Of a DNA stretch of 39,071 bases, positions 15,866-25,385 are shown piece after piece (the stretch's first letter is position 1; each line of letters opens with the position of its first letter). The notes beneath the pieces are model-generated. The model was not told the DNA's origin, ran no database searches, and saw only the letters and a list, made by a program, of their open reading frames with translations. A program made the position numbers and the translations under genes. Origin of the DNA: Planococcus sp. ISL-110 (GTDB lineage Bacteria > Bacillota > Bacilli > Bacillales_A > Planococcaceae); the NCBI RefSeq assembly GCF_018613575.1, contig NZ_JAGGPX010000021.1, forward strand, positions 1 to 39,071, read 5' to 3'.

Positions 15866-16189
15866 TTATTTACGCATCATTTTTTGGATGGTGATAAGCA
15901 ATTCGTCCAACACTTCTTCTTCGCCGTTTTCCAGGCGGTCTTTGACGCAGCCCTTCAAATGGCCTTCCAGCAAAACTTTGGTGACACTGTTCAATGCAGA
16001 CTGAGTGGCCGCAAGCTGCGTGATGATATCATCGCAATAAACGTCCTTATCCACCATGCCTTTAATACCGCGGATCTGACCCTCCACACGATTCAACCGA
16101 TTGGTCAAATCCCGTTTGACAGAGAAGGGATGGTGGCTTTTTCGGCAAGAGTTATCCAGCGCAAAGGTTTCTTCAATCAATTCGCTCAT
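15866..16189 (-). CDS. csoR: Copper-sensing repressor CsoR
   Basis: This 107-aa all-alpha DUF156-family repressor releases DNA on binding Cu(I). The copper ligands are visible as C52, H77 and C81 (VYCDD and GHLKGC), the C-H-C pattern that separates CsoR from RcnR and FrmR types. RLNRVEGQIRGI is the DNA-contact helix. It is first in a csoR-copZ unit. Its promoter has a CsoR-type operator in the spacer, so it should repress itself. ATG 16189 has GGGAGGA eight bases upstream. Confidence 0.95.
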   Translation of the reverse strand: MSELIEETFALDNSCRKSHHPFSVKRDLTNRLNRVEGQIRGIKGMVDKDVYCDDIITQLAATQSALNSVTKVLLEGHLKGCVKDRLENGEEEVLDELLITIQKMMRK

Positions 16190-16220
16190 CTGAAGATCCT
16201 CCCATCTGATTTCTGACTAT

Positions 16221-16249
16221 ATCATACCTCTGAGGGGTATACAAATCAA
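16221..16249 (-). promoter_or_regulatory. csoR promoter with CsoR operator in the spacer
   Basis: On the minus strand TTGATT (16244-16249), 17 bp, TATGAT (16221-16226). The inverted repeat ATACCCCTCAGAGGTAT fills most of the spacer and overlaps the -10 box, so a bound repressor would exclude RNA polymerase. Confidence 0.85.
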
Positions 16250-16289
16250 TCAATTTACATCACATTTGCAATTGTCATCAAAATGATAA

Positions 16290-16314
16290 GTTTAAAATCC
16301 TGAAATGATGGTAT
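16290..16314 (+). promoter_or_regulatory. Possible sigma-B promoter for the 46-aa protein
   Basis: GTTTAA (16290-16295), 13 bp, TGGTAT (16309-16314). The boxes are identical to those of the rsbV-upstream promoter at 32612-32637, which has a 14-bp spacer. The start codon is about 100 bp downstream. Confidence 0.5.
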
Positions 16315-16420
16315 TATAAACATAGACACAGAAAAGTCAACAATTTATACCTTGCCCCTGAAACGTGACAAGTTCAAATACGTCCTTGTAAGTAATGAAA
16401 AATACAAAGAGGTGATATGG

Positions 16421-16561
16421 ATGGCGAAAAACGTAGATGTTCGCAATATTGTTTCAAATTTATCGAAACTTGGAATCCAAGCGAAAATCACAAAGTCCCG
16501 CGTGGAATTAATAAAGGCGATTGCCTTGCCTCAACCAATTCAAGCGCATTCTCAACAATAA
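16421..16561 (+). CDS. Conserved small protein, 46 aa, function unknown
   Basis: This is a 46-residue basic, soluble protein beginning MAKNVDVRNIVSNLSKLGI. It is probably two short helices with a strand between (IQAKITKSRVELIKAI). The ATG has GAGGTGAT just upstream and the gene ends exactly at a terminator, which supports a real gene. The reading frame extends 23 codons upstream, but that part has no ribosome site. Short Bacillales proteins of similar look exist (possibly the so-called Lmo0850 family), but I am not sure of the match. It faces rodA, with which it shares a bidirectional terminator. A sigma-B-like promoter is present upstream. Confidence 0.7.
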   Translation: MAKNVDVRNIVSNLSKLGIQAKITKSRVELIKAIALPQPIQAHSQQ

Positions 16562-16591
16562 AAACTCCGACGCAGGATGTCGGAGTTTTTA
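16560..16591. terminator. Bidirectional terminator between the 46-aa gene and rodA
   Basis: ACTCCGAC (16564-16571) pairs with GTCGGAGT (16579-16586), flanked by A and T runs. Both stop codons touch it. Confidence 0.9.
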
Positions 16592-17770
16592 TTTTTTGCT
16601 TTTATCAAACATGTAATTTTTATGATGGAATTTCATGCTGAAGACAATTCCGAGTGCCAGCATGTTCCCGATCAGCGAACTGCCCCCGTAACTGATGAAG
16701 GGCAACGGAATTCCGGTGATGGGCAAAAGCTGGATTGTCATGCCGATGTTCTGGAATACGTGAAATGTAATCATTGCGATAATCCCTGCGCATACATAGG
16801 TGCTGAATGTATCCTTAAGCTGCAGTGTGATTTTGGTCAAGTGGTAAATCAGCATAAAAAATAAGATGATGACGGCGCTGGCTCCGATAAATCCAAAGTC
16901 TTCCGAAATAACAGTGAATATAAAATCCGTATGGTTTTCCGGTACATAGACCTGACGCCCTTGGTAGCCTTTTCCGAACACTTCCCCTGATCCGATGGCG
17001 TTCATCGCGGCAATCAGATTGTATCCGCCAGATTCTGCATAGGAGTATGGATCAAGCCACGTATAAATGCGTTCAAACATATAGGGCTTTAAACCGAAGG
17101 TGCTGGACAGGAAGCCTTGGGCATTGATAGTCATCCACAGCAGCAAGGTGCCAATGACGGCAACTCCCCCAAAGCTTGGCACGATAATTTTCCAGGAGAT
17201 TCCAGAAACCACGACAATCGCCAAAGTGATGGCAATAAACACAAGAGCGGTTCCTAAATCAGGCTGCAGCAGGATAAAACCCAGAGGGATGACCAGGCAA
17301 AGGGCGATTTTTCCCAGTAAATAAAAATCGGATTTGATGGTTTTCAGCAGGTTTTGTTCATGGTGGGAAGAAATCATTTTGGCGAGTGCCAGTATATAGA
17401 AGGTTTTCATGAACTCCGCTGGCTGGACATTGACGAATGGCGTGTGGAACCAGGCCTTGGCGCCATTTACCGGTTCGGCTATCTGTCCTACGCCGTCCGG
17501 CGAAATCATTAACAGGACGAGCAGGAAAATACCGAAACCATATAAATAATAAGCCATCTTCTTGTATTGCTCTGGATCAAAATACATCAAAACTCCAATC
17601 ATTCCGGTAGAAATGATATAAAATAAAGCTTGTCTCGGGACGAAATTCGTTAAATACTGACCGGAAGTCTGGGCAGAGGAAATAGCCACCAGACTGACGA
17701 TAAAGAACAGAAATAAGATGAAAGCCAGCGACCAATCAATCCGGTCGGTAAAGCTTTTGTTAGTTTGCAT
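16589..17770 (-). CDS. rodA: SEDS peptidoglycan glycosyltransferase RodA
   Basis: This 393-aa polytopic SEDS protein polymerises lipid II for cell-wall elongation together with a class B penicillin-binding protein. About ten membrane segments are visible. Family blocks are NVQPAEFMK, LLQPDLGTA (containing the catalytic aspartate), PENHTDFIF and LPITGIPLPFISYGGSS. The last block and the overall length fit the RodA/FtsW/SpoVE family, and the sequence is closer to RodA than FtsW by PENHTDFIFTVISEDFG. ATG 17770 follows AGGTGA. It is a single gene with a terminator overlapping its stop. Confidence 0.93.
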   Translation of the reverse strand: MQTNKSFTDRIDWSLAFILFLFFIVSLVAISSAQTSGQYLTNFVPRQALFYIISTGMIGVLMYFDPEQYKKMAYYLYGFGIFLLVLLMISPDGVGQIAEPVNGAKAWFHTPFVNVQPAEFMKTFYILALAKMISSHHEQNLLKTIKSDFYLLGKIALCLVIPLGFILLQPDLGTALVFIAITLAIVVVSGISWKIIVPSFGGVAVIGTLLLWMTINAQGFLSSTFGLKPYMFERIYTWLDPYSYAESGGYNLIAAMNAIGSGEVFGKGYQGRQVYVPENHTDFIFTVISEDFGFIGASAVIILFFMLIYHLTKITLQLKDTFSTYVCAGIIAMITFHVFQNIGMTIQLLPITGIPLPFISYGGSSLIGNMLALGIVFSMKFHHKNYMFDKSKK

Positions 17771-17876
17771 GTAATTTCACCTGTACTTTTTATTATTGTG
17801 TGTCGGAATATATTATAACGTATATATCTGTAATATGCGCATGACAAAAGTAATGACGCATGCGAAGCAGGTATGT

Positions 17877-17905
17877 TTCATATTTAGCTCTTTTGGTCGT
17901 ATAAT
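17877..17905 (+). promoter_or_regulatory. Candidate sigma-A promoter of the 256-aa hypothetical gene
   Basis: TTCATA (17877-17882), 17 bp, TATAAT (17900-17905), 24 bp before the ATG at 17930. Confidence 0.5.
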
Positions 17906-17929
17906 AGGAAATGGAATGGAGTGGGGGAT

Positions 17930-18700
17930 ATGGTAAAAAAACCGTTGAACACGGATGCTTACATACAGCATTTATATATTTACCTGAACGAATCTGATCA
18001 GTTTGCCTTATTCAGCGGACTTACCTTTGCCCATTTTTTGGATGCCATGAAATTGCCTAAAAATCTGCTGTTGCTAAAACATCCGTATGAAGATGCATCC
18101 TTTAATATGCACACCCATATGGAATTCGCTACACAGGAAGAGTTCGGGCAGTTGCGGAAAGCGCGAGCAAACAAAAAAAGTGAGTTTTGCTGGATTGATT
18201 TCAAAAGTGAAAAACAATTAAATTCCCTGACACCTCAGGAACAAGCTGAATTATTGTACATCGGCCATAAAAAAGAACCGGTTAAGACCCCGTTTTATTC
18301 GACTCTTCAAAATGAATTTGTGTATTTGTCCAGCGAAGAAGAAGAAACCACAAAAATTTACTTCCGCAAATTAGAACGCCTGAATGAGCTTGTCGGAAAT
18401 TACTTTACGTACTTAATTCGTCGGGAAGAGAACGGGCAGAATTTCTGGCGCCGCAAATCGAAAGACCTGATTCCGGAATTGCCTGCCGAAATTCTTCAAT
18501 CCCTCAAAAAGAATTACCGTGAAGGCGTCCTCATCTCATTGGCGGACCCCGAAAAAACCAAAAACACCATCGAATTGCACATTCGCCCAGTAGAGGAGAT
18601 TGCCTTTCTGGATGAGTTCTGGTCCGATATTGAAGAATATACAAAACAGGGGATTTCACGTAAGATCATTTACGACAGAAAACAAAAAATATGGAAATGA
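17930..18700 (+). CDS. Hypothetical cytoplasmic protein
   Basis: I do not recognise this 256-aa protein. It is soluble, with no signal peptide or membrane segment, and rich in charged residues. It has a short acidic run (SSEEEET near residue 137) and a basic-aromatic stretch (NFWRRKSKDLIPELP). A GTG three codons upstream (17921) is possible, but the ATG has GGAG eight bases before it and is preferred. It lies divergent from rodA, has a good -10 box upstream and ends at a small terminator, so it is a single-gene unit. Codon use looks like that of its neighbours. Confidence 0.75.
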   Translation: MVKKPLNTDAYIQHLYIYLNESDQFALFSGLTFAHFLDAMKLPKNLLLLKHPYEDASFNMHTHMEFATQEEFGQLRKARANKKSEFCWIDFKSEKQLNSLTPQEQAELLYIGHKKEPVKTPFYSTLQNEFVYLSSEEEETTKIYFRKLERLNELVGNYFTYLIRREENGQNFWRRKSKDLIPELPAEILQSLKKNYREGVLISLADPEKTKNTIELHIRPVEEIAFLDEFWSDIEEYTKQGISRKIIYDRKQKIWK

Positions 18701-18728
18701 TACCTGGAAACGGGTATTATTTTTTTTC
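18700..18728 (+). terminator. Terminator after the 256-aa hypothetical gene
   Basis: ATACCTG (18700-18706) pairs with CGGGTAT (18711-18717), with one G-U pair and a GAAA tetraloop, followed by a T-rich run. It overlaps the stop codon. Confidence 0.75.
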
Positions 18729-18823
18729 AGGCTGGTTTTGCGGAACATCGACAGTGTAAGATCAGTAGCTCAACTCATATAGATGAAAATGAAGCGCGTT
18801 TGAAAATGAAAGAAGGAAAACAC

Positions 18824-19171
18824 ATGGCTTGGATTTATCTTTTGATTGCGGGAATGACAGAAATTGTTTGGGCGATAGGCTTAAAGTTTGCTGACGGCTT
18901 TACAAATCTAACTCCTTCTCTCGTAACTTTAGTTTTTATCGTCATCAGCTTTCTGTTGTTTGCCATCGCGATGAAAACCATTCCGATCGGCACAGCCTAT
19001 GCGGTTTTTACCGGCATTGGCGCTGCAGGGACAGCTATCCTCGGAATTTGGTTATTCAATGAAAATGCCAGTTTGGTAAAACTGTTGTTTTTAGGTTTGC
19101 TGCTGTTCGGCATCATCGGGCTAAAAGTGCTGGATGGCAAGGAAGCGTCCAGTAAGAGAGTGCATTCATGA
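18824..19171 (+). CDS. SMR-family exporter subunit 1 (SugE/Gdx type)
   Basis: This 115-aa four-helix small multidrug resistance protein is closest to the SugE/Gdx subtype, which exports guanidinium. The proton/substrate glutamate is in the first helix (GMTEIVWA). WAIGLKFADGFTNLTPS is nearly the E. coli SugE sequence at this point, and GTAYAVFTGIGAAG is the conserved SMR helix 3. ATG 18824 has AAGGA six bases upstream; the frame runs a few codons further without a ribosome site. Its last four bases overlap the next SMR gene (ATGA), so the two are translationally coupled and probably form a heterodimer, as in YkkCD-type pairs. Confidence 0.9.
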   Translation: MAWIYLLIAGMTEIVWAIGLKFADGFTNLTPSLVTLVFIVISFLLFAIAMKTIPIGTAYAVFTGIGAAGTAILGIWLFNENASLVKLLFLGLLLFGIIGLKVLDGKEASSKRVHS

Positions 19172-19488
19172 TGGATTGGCTAATTTTAATTGCCGCGGGA
19201 TTATTTGAAGTGGCTTTTGTCACGACAATGAAATTGTCAGAGGGCTTTAAGGTGAGGTTATATACAGGGTTGACCATTGTGTCCGGTGCGCTCAGCTTCT
19301 ATCTATTGTCGCTGGCTTTGACGACTATCGCGCTGGGGACAGGGTATGCAGTATGGACTGGCATCGGAGCGGCTGGTAGTGTCCTGGTCGGTATGCTGTT
19401 TTTTAATGAAAGCCGGCAGCCGGCGAAATTGTTTTTTCTGTCATGCATTATTGCCGGGGTGGCTGGCTTGAAAATTTTCGGCGGCTGA
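19168..19488 (+). CDS. SMR-family exporter subunit 2
   Basis: This 106-aa four-helix SMR protein has its key glutamate in AAGLFEVAF and the helix 3 block GTGYAVWTGIGAAGS. It overlaps subunit 1 by four bases, so a heterodimeric pump is likely. The subtype is again closer to SugE/Gdx than to EmrE. No ykkC guanidine riboswitch was recognised before the pair, so guanidinium as substrate is only suggested by the protein sequences. ATG 19171 is one codon further in and also possible. Confidence 0.9.
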   Translation: MMDWLILIAAGLFEVAFVTTMKLSEGFKVRLYTGLTIVSGALSFYLLSLALTTIALGTGYAVWTGIGAAGSVLVGMLFFNESRQPAKLFFLSCIIAGVAGLKIFGG

Positions 19489-19561
19489 CAGGAAAAAAAT
19501 ATTCGTCACTGAAGGTTCGTGATAAACTAAGCAATATGGATAATGAAATGAGGTTTCTTGG

Positions 19562-20632
19562 ATGAAAAAACGAATTGGTTTATTGTATGGAGGCAAATCG
19601 GCAGAACATGAAGTTTCTCTGTCAACAGCCCTTGCAGTTACAAAAGCAATTGATTTTGATGCATACGAAGTGTATCCAATCTATATCACGCATGACGGCG
19701 AGTGGAGAAAAGGGATCCGCCTAGAAGAAATGGCAAAAACGATTGAGCAGCTTCAATTGGCTGGGCAGACTTCAAAGTCGAATGACATTTCCGGATTTCT
19801 TCCCGCCCAAAGCGATGAAGCGCTGGATGTCATCATTCCTTTATTGCATGGACCAAACGGGGAAGACGGAACCGTGCAGGGCCTGCTTGAAGTTATGAAT
19901 CTGCCATATGTTGGGAATGGCGTGCTGGCATCGTCGGCAGGCATGGACAAAGTGGTGATGAAGCAATTGTTCGAGCAGGCAGGTTTAGAACAAACCCCTT
20001 ATGTGTATTTTATAAGAAGAGACTGGGACAAGAGGCGGGACTTCTGGTTGGATAAAATAGAGTCGGAGCTCGCCTGGCCGGTTTTTGTAAAGCCAGCTAA
20101 TTTAGGGTCGAGCGTTGGCATCAGCAAGGCAGACAATCGTGAAGAATTGATCGCTGCCATTAAAGAGGCTCTGAAATTCGACCGCAAAATCGTCGTTGAA
20201 CAAGGAGTGGTGGCCCGTGAAATCGAAGTGGGTGTTCTTGGAAATGATGAGCCTGCCTGTTCGGTTGCTGGTGAGATCAAACCATTAAAAGCTTTTTATG
20301 ACTACCAGGCAAAATACAAAGATGGCAATACTGCAATGATTATTCCTGCTGAGCTGGATAGCGCAGTCTATGAGCAACTGGAAGCGGATGCCAAGAAAGC
20401 TTTTAAGATCTTGGATTGCTCTGGACTTGTACGTGCAGACTTTTTTGTGACGGAAGACAACAAAATCCTGATCAATGAAGTCAATACTTTGCCGGGCTTT
20501 ACACCTTACAGTATGTTCCCGCTGCTTTGGGAACATACAGGGCTGCCATATCCGGAACTGATTGAACGCCTTATCGCTTTAGCGATTGAACGGCACGAAG
20601 AAAAACAATTACTGCAAGTTAAAATAGATTGA
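19562..20632 (+). CDS. ddl: D-alanine-D-alanine ligase
   Basis: This 356-aa ATP-grasp enzyme makes D-Ala-D-Ala for peptidoglycan. The N-terminal [14 protein letters not shown] block, [14 protein letters not shown], the glycine-rich [13 protein letters not shown] near the ATP site and the C-terminal [16 protein letters not shown] are all characteristic. The usual ATP-grasp lid residues are present. It is followed 13 bp later by murF, which uses its product, so the two form a ddl-murF operon as in B. subtilis. GAGG precedes the ATG. The alanine racemase that feeds this step (alr) is also in the window at 27989. Confidence 0.97.
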   Translation: MKKRIGLLYGGKSAEHEVSLSTALAVTKAIDFDAYEVYPIYITHDGEWRKGIRLEEMAKTIEQLQLAGQTSKSNDISGFLPAQSDEALDVIIPLLHGPNGEDGTVQGLLEVMNLPYVGNGVLASSAGMDKVVMKQLFEQAGLEQTPYVYFIRRDWDKRRDFWLDKIESELAWPVFVKPANLGSSVGISKADNREELIAAIKEALKFDRKIVVEQGVVAREIEVGVLGNDEPACSVAGEIKPLKAFYDYQAKYKDGNTAMIIPAELDSAVYEQLEADAKKAFKILDCSGLVRADFFVTEDNKILINEVNTLPGFTPYSMFPLLWEHTGLPYPELIERLIALAIERHEEKQLLQVKID

Positions 20633-20645
20633 GTGGAGAAGCCAA

Positions 20646-22004
20646 ATGAAAAAAAAGATTGAGCAAGTAGCCAAATGGCTGGATATCAAAACTAATTTAA
20701 AAGGCTTTGACGTTACGGGGGTCTCGATTAACACGAGAACGCTCAAGCCGGGCGATTTGTTCATTCCTTTCCGTGGCGAACAAGTGAATGGGCATAAATA
20801 TGTCCGTTCAGCCATCGAATTAGGCGCAGTTGCTTCTTTATGGCAGAGCGATGAACCGGGGGCGCCGGAAGATCTGCCTTTGCTTTTCGTGGATGACTGC
20901 GAAGTTGCATTGCAGGAGATGGCCCGTGCCTACCGCGACGAACTGTCCACGCTTGTCATTGGAATCACAGGTTCCAACGGCAAGACCTCGACAAAAGATC
21001 TCGTGGCAAGCGTCTTAAAGCCTTATTTCAAAGTGCAGAAAACACCGGGCAATTTCAATAATCAGTTGGGTCTGCCTTTAACGATCCTGTCTTTGGAAGA
21101 AGATACCAAGGTCGCTGTCCTAGAAATGGGCATGAGCGGCAAAGGACAGATTGAATTTCTGTCTGAGCTGGCGCGTCCTGATTATGCCATCATCACTAAT
21201 ATCGGAGAAGCCCACTTGCAGGATCTTGGATCGCGTGAAGCCATTGCAGAAGCGAAATTTGAAATCACTGCCGGCCTTCAACAGCACGGCAAACTTTTTT
21301 ATGACGGTGATGAACCGCTGCTGCAGCCATTCATGGAAAATTTTCCGCAGGGCGTTTCTTTTGGATTCGACGACAATAACGAATTGACGGTCACAGACAT
21401 CAAAGCAACTGAAAACGGTAGCAGCTTTATGGTCAGCGGAATTATTGATGCCGCATTCACCATTCCTGTATTAGGCGAGCATCAGGTGAAAAACACACTG
21501 GCAGCCATTTTGATTGCTCTTGAAGCGGGCTTATCGGAGGAACAGATTCGCAAATCCTTGAAGGATGCAGCATTGACCGATATGCGCATGCAGATGATTC
21601 AAGCAGAAAACGGTGCCATGTTCATCAATGATGCCTATAATGCTGCGCCTTCATCAATGAATGCGGCTTTGAATTTTATCCGCGAAACAACGATGAAGGA
21701 CAAGAAATGGGTCGTTCTTGGCGACATGCTGGAACTCGGAGACAACGAGCGAGAATACCACGAAGCTTTAAGCAAATACATTTCCGGCAGTATGGCAGGT
21801 GTCTGCCTCTACGGCCCGCGCATGAAGTGGCTATACGACAAGCTGCAGCCTGACTATAGCGGCAAGCTGCTGTGGAGCGAAAATGATTACGGACCGATTA
21901 TTGACCTGTTGAAAAAGTATACAAACAAAGATTCTGTAGTTTTGGTAAAAGGTTCGCGTGGGATGGCGCTGGAAAACATTATCGAACCCTTCACCCAAGC
22001 CTGA
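20646..22004 (+). CDS. murF: UDP-MurNAc-tripeptide:D-Ala-D-Ala ligase MurF
   Basis: This 452-aa cytoplasmic Mur ligase adds D-Ala-D-Ala to UDP-MurNAc-tripeptide. The ATP loop is GITGSNGKTSTKD near residue 108, and GNFNNQLGLPLT, EMGMSGKGQI and the C-terminal DAYNAAPSSM block are MurF-specific. It lies 13 bp after ddl. The next gene on the strand starts 200 bp later, after a structured repeat element, so the operon probably ends here, although no simple terminator was seen. Confidence 0.97.
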   Translation: MKKKIEQVAKWLDIKTNLKGFDVTGVSINTRTLKPGDLFIPFRGEQVNGHKYVRSAIELGAVASLWQSDEPGAPEDLPLLFVDDCEVALQEMARAYRDELSTLVIGITGSNGKTSTKDLVASVLKPYFKVQKTPGNFNNQLGLPLTILSLEEDTKVAVLEMGMSGKGQIEFLSELARPDYAIITNIGEAHLQDLGSREAIAEAKFEITAGLQQHGKLFYDGDEPLLQPFMENFPQGVSFGFDDNNELTVTDIKATENGSSFMVSGIIDAAFTIPVLGEHQVKNTLAAILIALEAGLSEEQIRKSLKDAALTDMRMQMIQAENGAMFINDAYNAAPSSMNAALNFIRETTMKDKKWVVLGDMLELGDNEREYHEALSKYISGSMAGVCLYGPRMKWLYDKLQPDYSGKLLWSENDYGPIIDLLKKYTNKDSVVLVKGSRGMALENIIEPFTQA

Positions 22005-22146
22005 ATAAAGAAAAGCGCAAGCGCCCGTGTAGATTCGACGGGCATAAGACGCACTGGCGAAGCGGCGCTCTTTGCCGCACAGCCGGAGTGGCTTATGACC
22101 CAAGAATTTGGGCGCTGGAGTCTGGACAATAAAGAAAAGCGCAAGC
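22004..22146. repeat. Structured intergenic repeat (MITE/REP-like) flanked by 19-bp direct repeats
   Basis: AATAAAGAAAAGCGCAAGC occurs at 22004-22022 and again at 22128-22146. Between them is a branched inverted-repeat structure: AGCGCCC (22020-22026) with GGGCGCT (22110-22116), CCCGT with ACGGG (22024-22042), CATAAG (22043-22048) with CTTATG (22092-22097), and GCGGC with GCCGC (22062-22078). GAAAAGCGCAAGCGCC-type intergenic repeats are, to my knowledge, common in Bacillaceae and Planococcaceae. Copy number cannot be seen in this window. Confidence 0.7.
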
Positions 22147-22203
22147 AACTGGTTTGCATATGGCACGAAGCTATACTGTCAGCGGTGAAAAGAGGGAAAC
22201 GAT

Positions 22204-22902
22204 TTGAAGACCGGCGTTCTTTGTATCCACGGTTTTACAGGAGGTCCGTTTGAAGTAGAACCATTTGCTGATTTTCTAACGGAGCAAACCGATTGGGTTG
22301 TGGAAATACCAACACTTCCCGGCCATGGTGAAAAACTGGCTTTAAAGAGCATTTCAGCTGAAAGCTGGATGATGGAAGCAGAGCTGGCAATGAAAAGGCT
22401 GAAAAAAAAAGCGGATCGCATCATTATTGTCGGGTTTTCGATGGGCGGCTTGATTGCTATGTATCTGGCCATGCGCTATAAGGTCGATCGATTGGTTCTG
22501 TTGAGTGCTGCCGCTAAATATATCAGCCCTGCACAGATTTTTGAGGAAGTTCAGGAAGCGATGCGGGATGTATTATCCGGAAAAATAGCGAAAAATGCAT
22601 CTTTTCATCTTTACGAATACAAGTTGATGAATACACCTGTCAGCTCTGCTGTTGAATTTCTGCGGGTAGTGAAAATGGTGGAGCCTTATTACGATAAGAT
22701 TAAAGTCCCTGTTTGTATTGTTCAGGGCGGCAAGGACAGTGTGGTGCCGGCCTCGGCTGCTGAGTTCATTTTTGATCACATCGGTTCGGATGAAAAGCAG
22801 ATGGTCCATTCAGAAACCGGCAAACATTTGATCTGCTACAGCGATGATTGCGACGATTGGTTTAAGGAAGTTTTTGAGTTTATGAGTAAAGGCGCAGAGT
22901 AA
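22204..22902 (+). CDS. Alpha/beta-hydrolase, Est30-type carboxylesterase
   Basis: This 232-aa carboxylesterase hydrolyses short to medium acyl esters in the cytoplasm. The oxyanion loop is HGFTGGP (residues 9-15), the nucleophile S79 is in GFSMGG, and the acid and base are expected in GGKDSVVP and ETGKHLICY. Size and blocks match the Geobacillus Est30 / B. subtilis YvaK family. The physiological substrate is unknown; YvaK lies near the RNase R/SmpB genes in B. subtilis, not here. The start is TTG at 22204 with AGAGGG nearby. It stands between the repeat element and the cshA leader and is probably transcribed alone. Confidence 0.88.
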   Translation: MKTGVLCIHGFTGGPFEVEPFADFLTEQTDWVVEIPTLPGHGEKLALKSISAESWMMEAELAMKRLKKKADRIIIVGFSMGGLIAMYLAMRYKVDRLVLLSAAAKYISPAQIFEEVQEAMRDVLSGKIAKNASFHLYEYKLMNTPVSSAVEFLRVVKMVEPYYDKIKVPVCIVQGGKDSVVPASAAEFIFDHIGSDEKQMVHSETGKHLICYSDDCDDWFKEVFEFMSKGAE

Positions 22903-22930
22903 ACTGATTATTAGAACCTTTGCGTATTGA

Positions 22931-22959
22931 TTGCAAATGGGAAAAAAACGTGTTATTCT
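22931..22959 (+). promoter_or_regulatory. Promoter driving the cshA leader
   Basis: TTGCAA (22931-22936), 17 bp, TATTCT (22954-22959). The predicted start is near 22966, giving a cshA leader of about 270 nt. Confidence 0.6.
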
Positions 22960-22965
22960 TTTGAA

Positions 22966-24759
<1,794 letters not shown>

Positions 24760-24772
24760 TACCGATTAATTC

Positions 24773-24819
24773 AAGGACGTATGCCAAGCAGAAAACTGTT
24801 TGGGCATACGTCCTTTTTT
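24773..24819 (+). terminator. Terminator of cshA
   Basis: A 13-bp perfect stem (AAGGACGTATGCC at 24773-24785 with its complement at 24803-24815) and a T run. Confidence 0.92.
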
Positions 24820-24905
24820 GCTGCCCGATTTTCAGGTACAATTGAATGAAACGTTCTACTGGCTAAATCGTATAATGAATAGGTACGTGATTGGAGAGAA
24901 GAACA

Positions 24906-25385
24906 ATGGACAATCAACCAAAAAACCAAATTTCACGAAAAGGGCTAACCGTTTGGCGTGTATATGGCAGCATGGAAACAGCGGTTATTGCTTTGATTGC
25001 AATTGGCGTGGGCGTATTAACGTATTTCTTTGACTGGCCGCAATGGCTCTACGCTGTATATGTGGCGGTGATCCTGTTTTTCGGCTTTCTGTTGATTTAC
25101 TTGTTTCCCAAAATCCGTTGGCAGCGCTGGCGCTATGAGGTGCGGGAGCAGGAAATCGAATTGCAGCATGGCTTATTCATCGTTACCCGGACACTCGTGC
25201 CTATGGTGCGGGTACAGCATGTGGATACGGAACAGGGACCGATTTTGCGGAAATACGACTTAGCGGAAATTTCGATTTCAACAGCCGCAACCACTCATAC
25301 AATTCCTGCATTAGTTACGTCAGAAGCGGATGAGTTGAGAGCCAGAATTTCCGTATTGGCAAGGGTGGCGGAAGATGATGTATGA
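24906..25385 (+). CDS. ydbS: Membrane protein with bacterial PH (DUF304) domain, YdbS-like
   Basis: This is a 159-aa protein with two membrane segments (about residues 26-44 and 50-71) followed by one bPH2 domain (WRYEVREQEIELQHGLF, then TLVPMVRVQHVDTEQGP). It corresponds by position and domain to B. subtilis YdbS, which with YdbT has been linked to membrane stress and bacteriocin resistance; the biochemical role is unknown. A TTG at 24891 would add five residues, but GGAGAG lies seven bases before ATG 24906. It overlaps ydbT by 11 bp. Confidence 0.88.
   Translation: MDNQPKNQISRKGLTVWRVYGSMETAVIALIAIGVGVLTYFFDWPQWLYAVYVAVILFFGFLLIYLFPKIRWQRWRYEVREQEIELQHGLFIVTRTLVPMVRVQHVDTEQGPILRKYDLAEISISTAATTHTIPALVTSEADELRARISVLARVAEDDV

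Noticed and set aside
18701..18823. Guanidine (ykkC) riboswitch before the SMR pair
   Set aside because: Expected because of the Gdx-like proteins, but the conserved riboswitch blocks are not visible and the interval is short.
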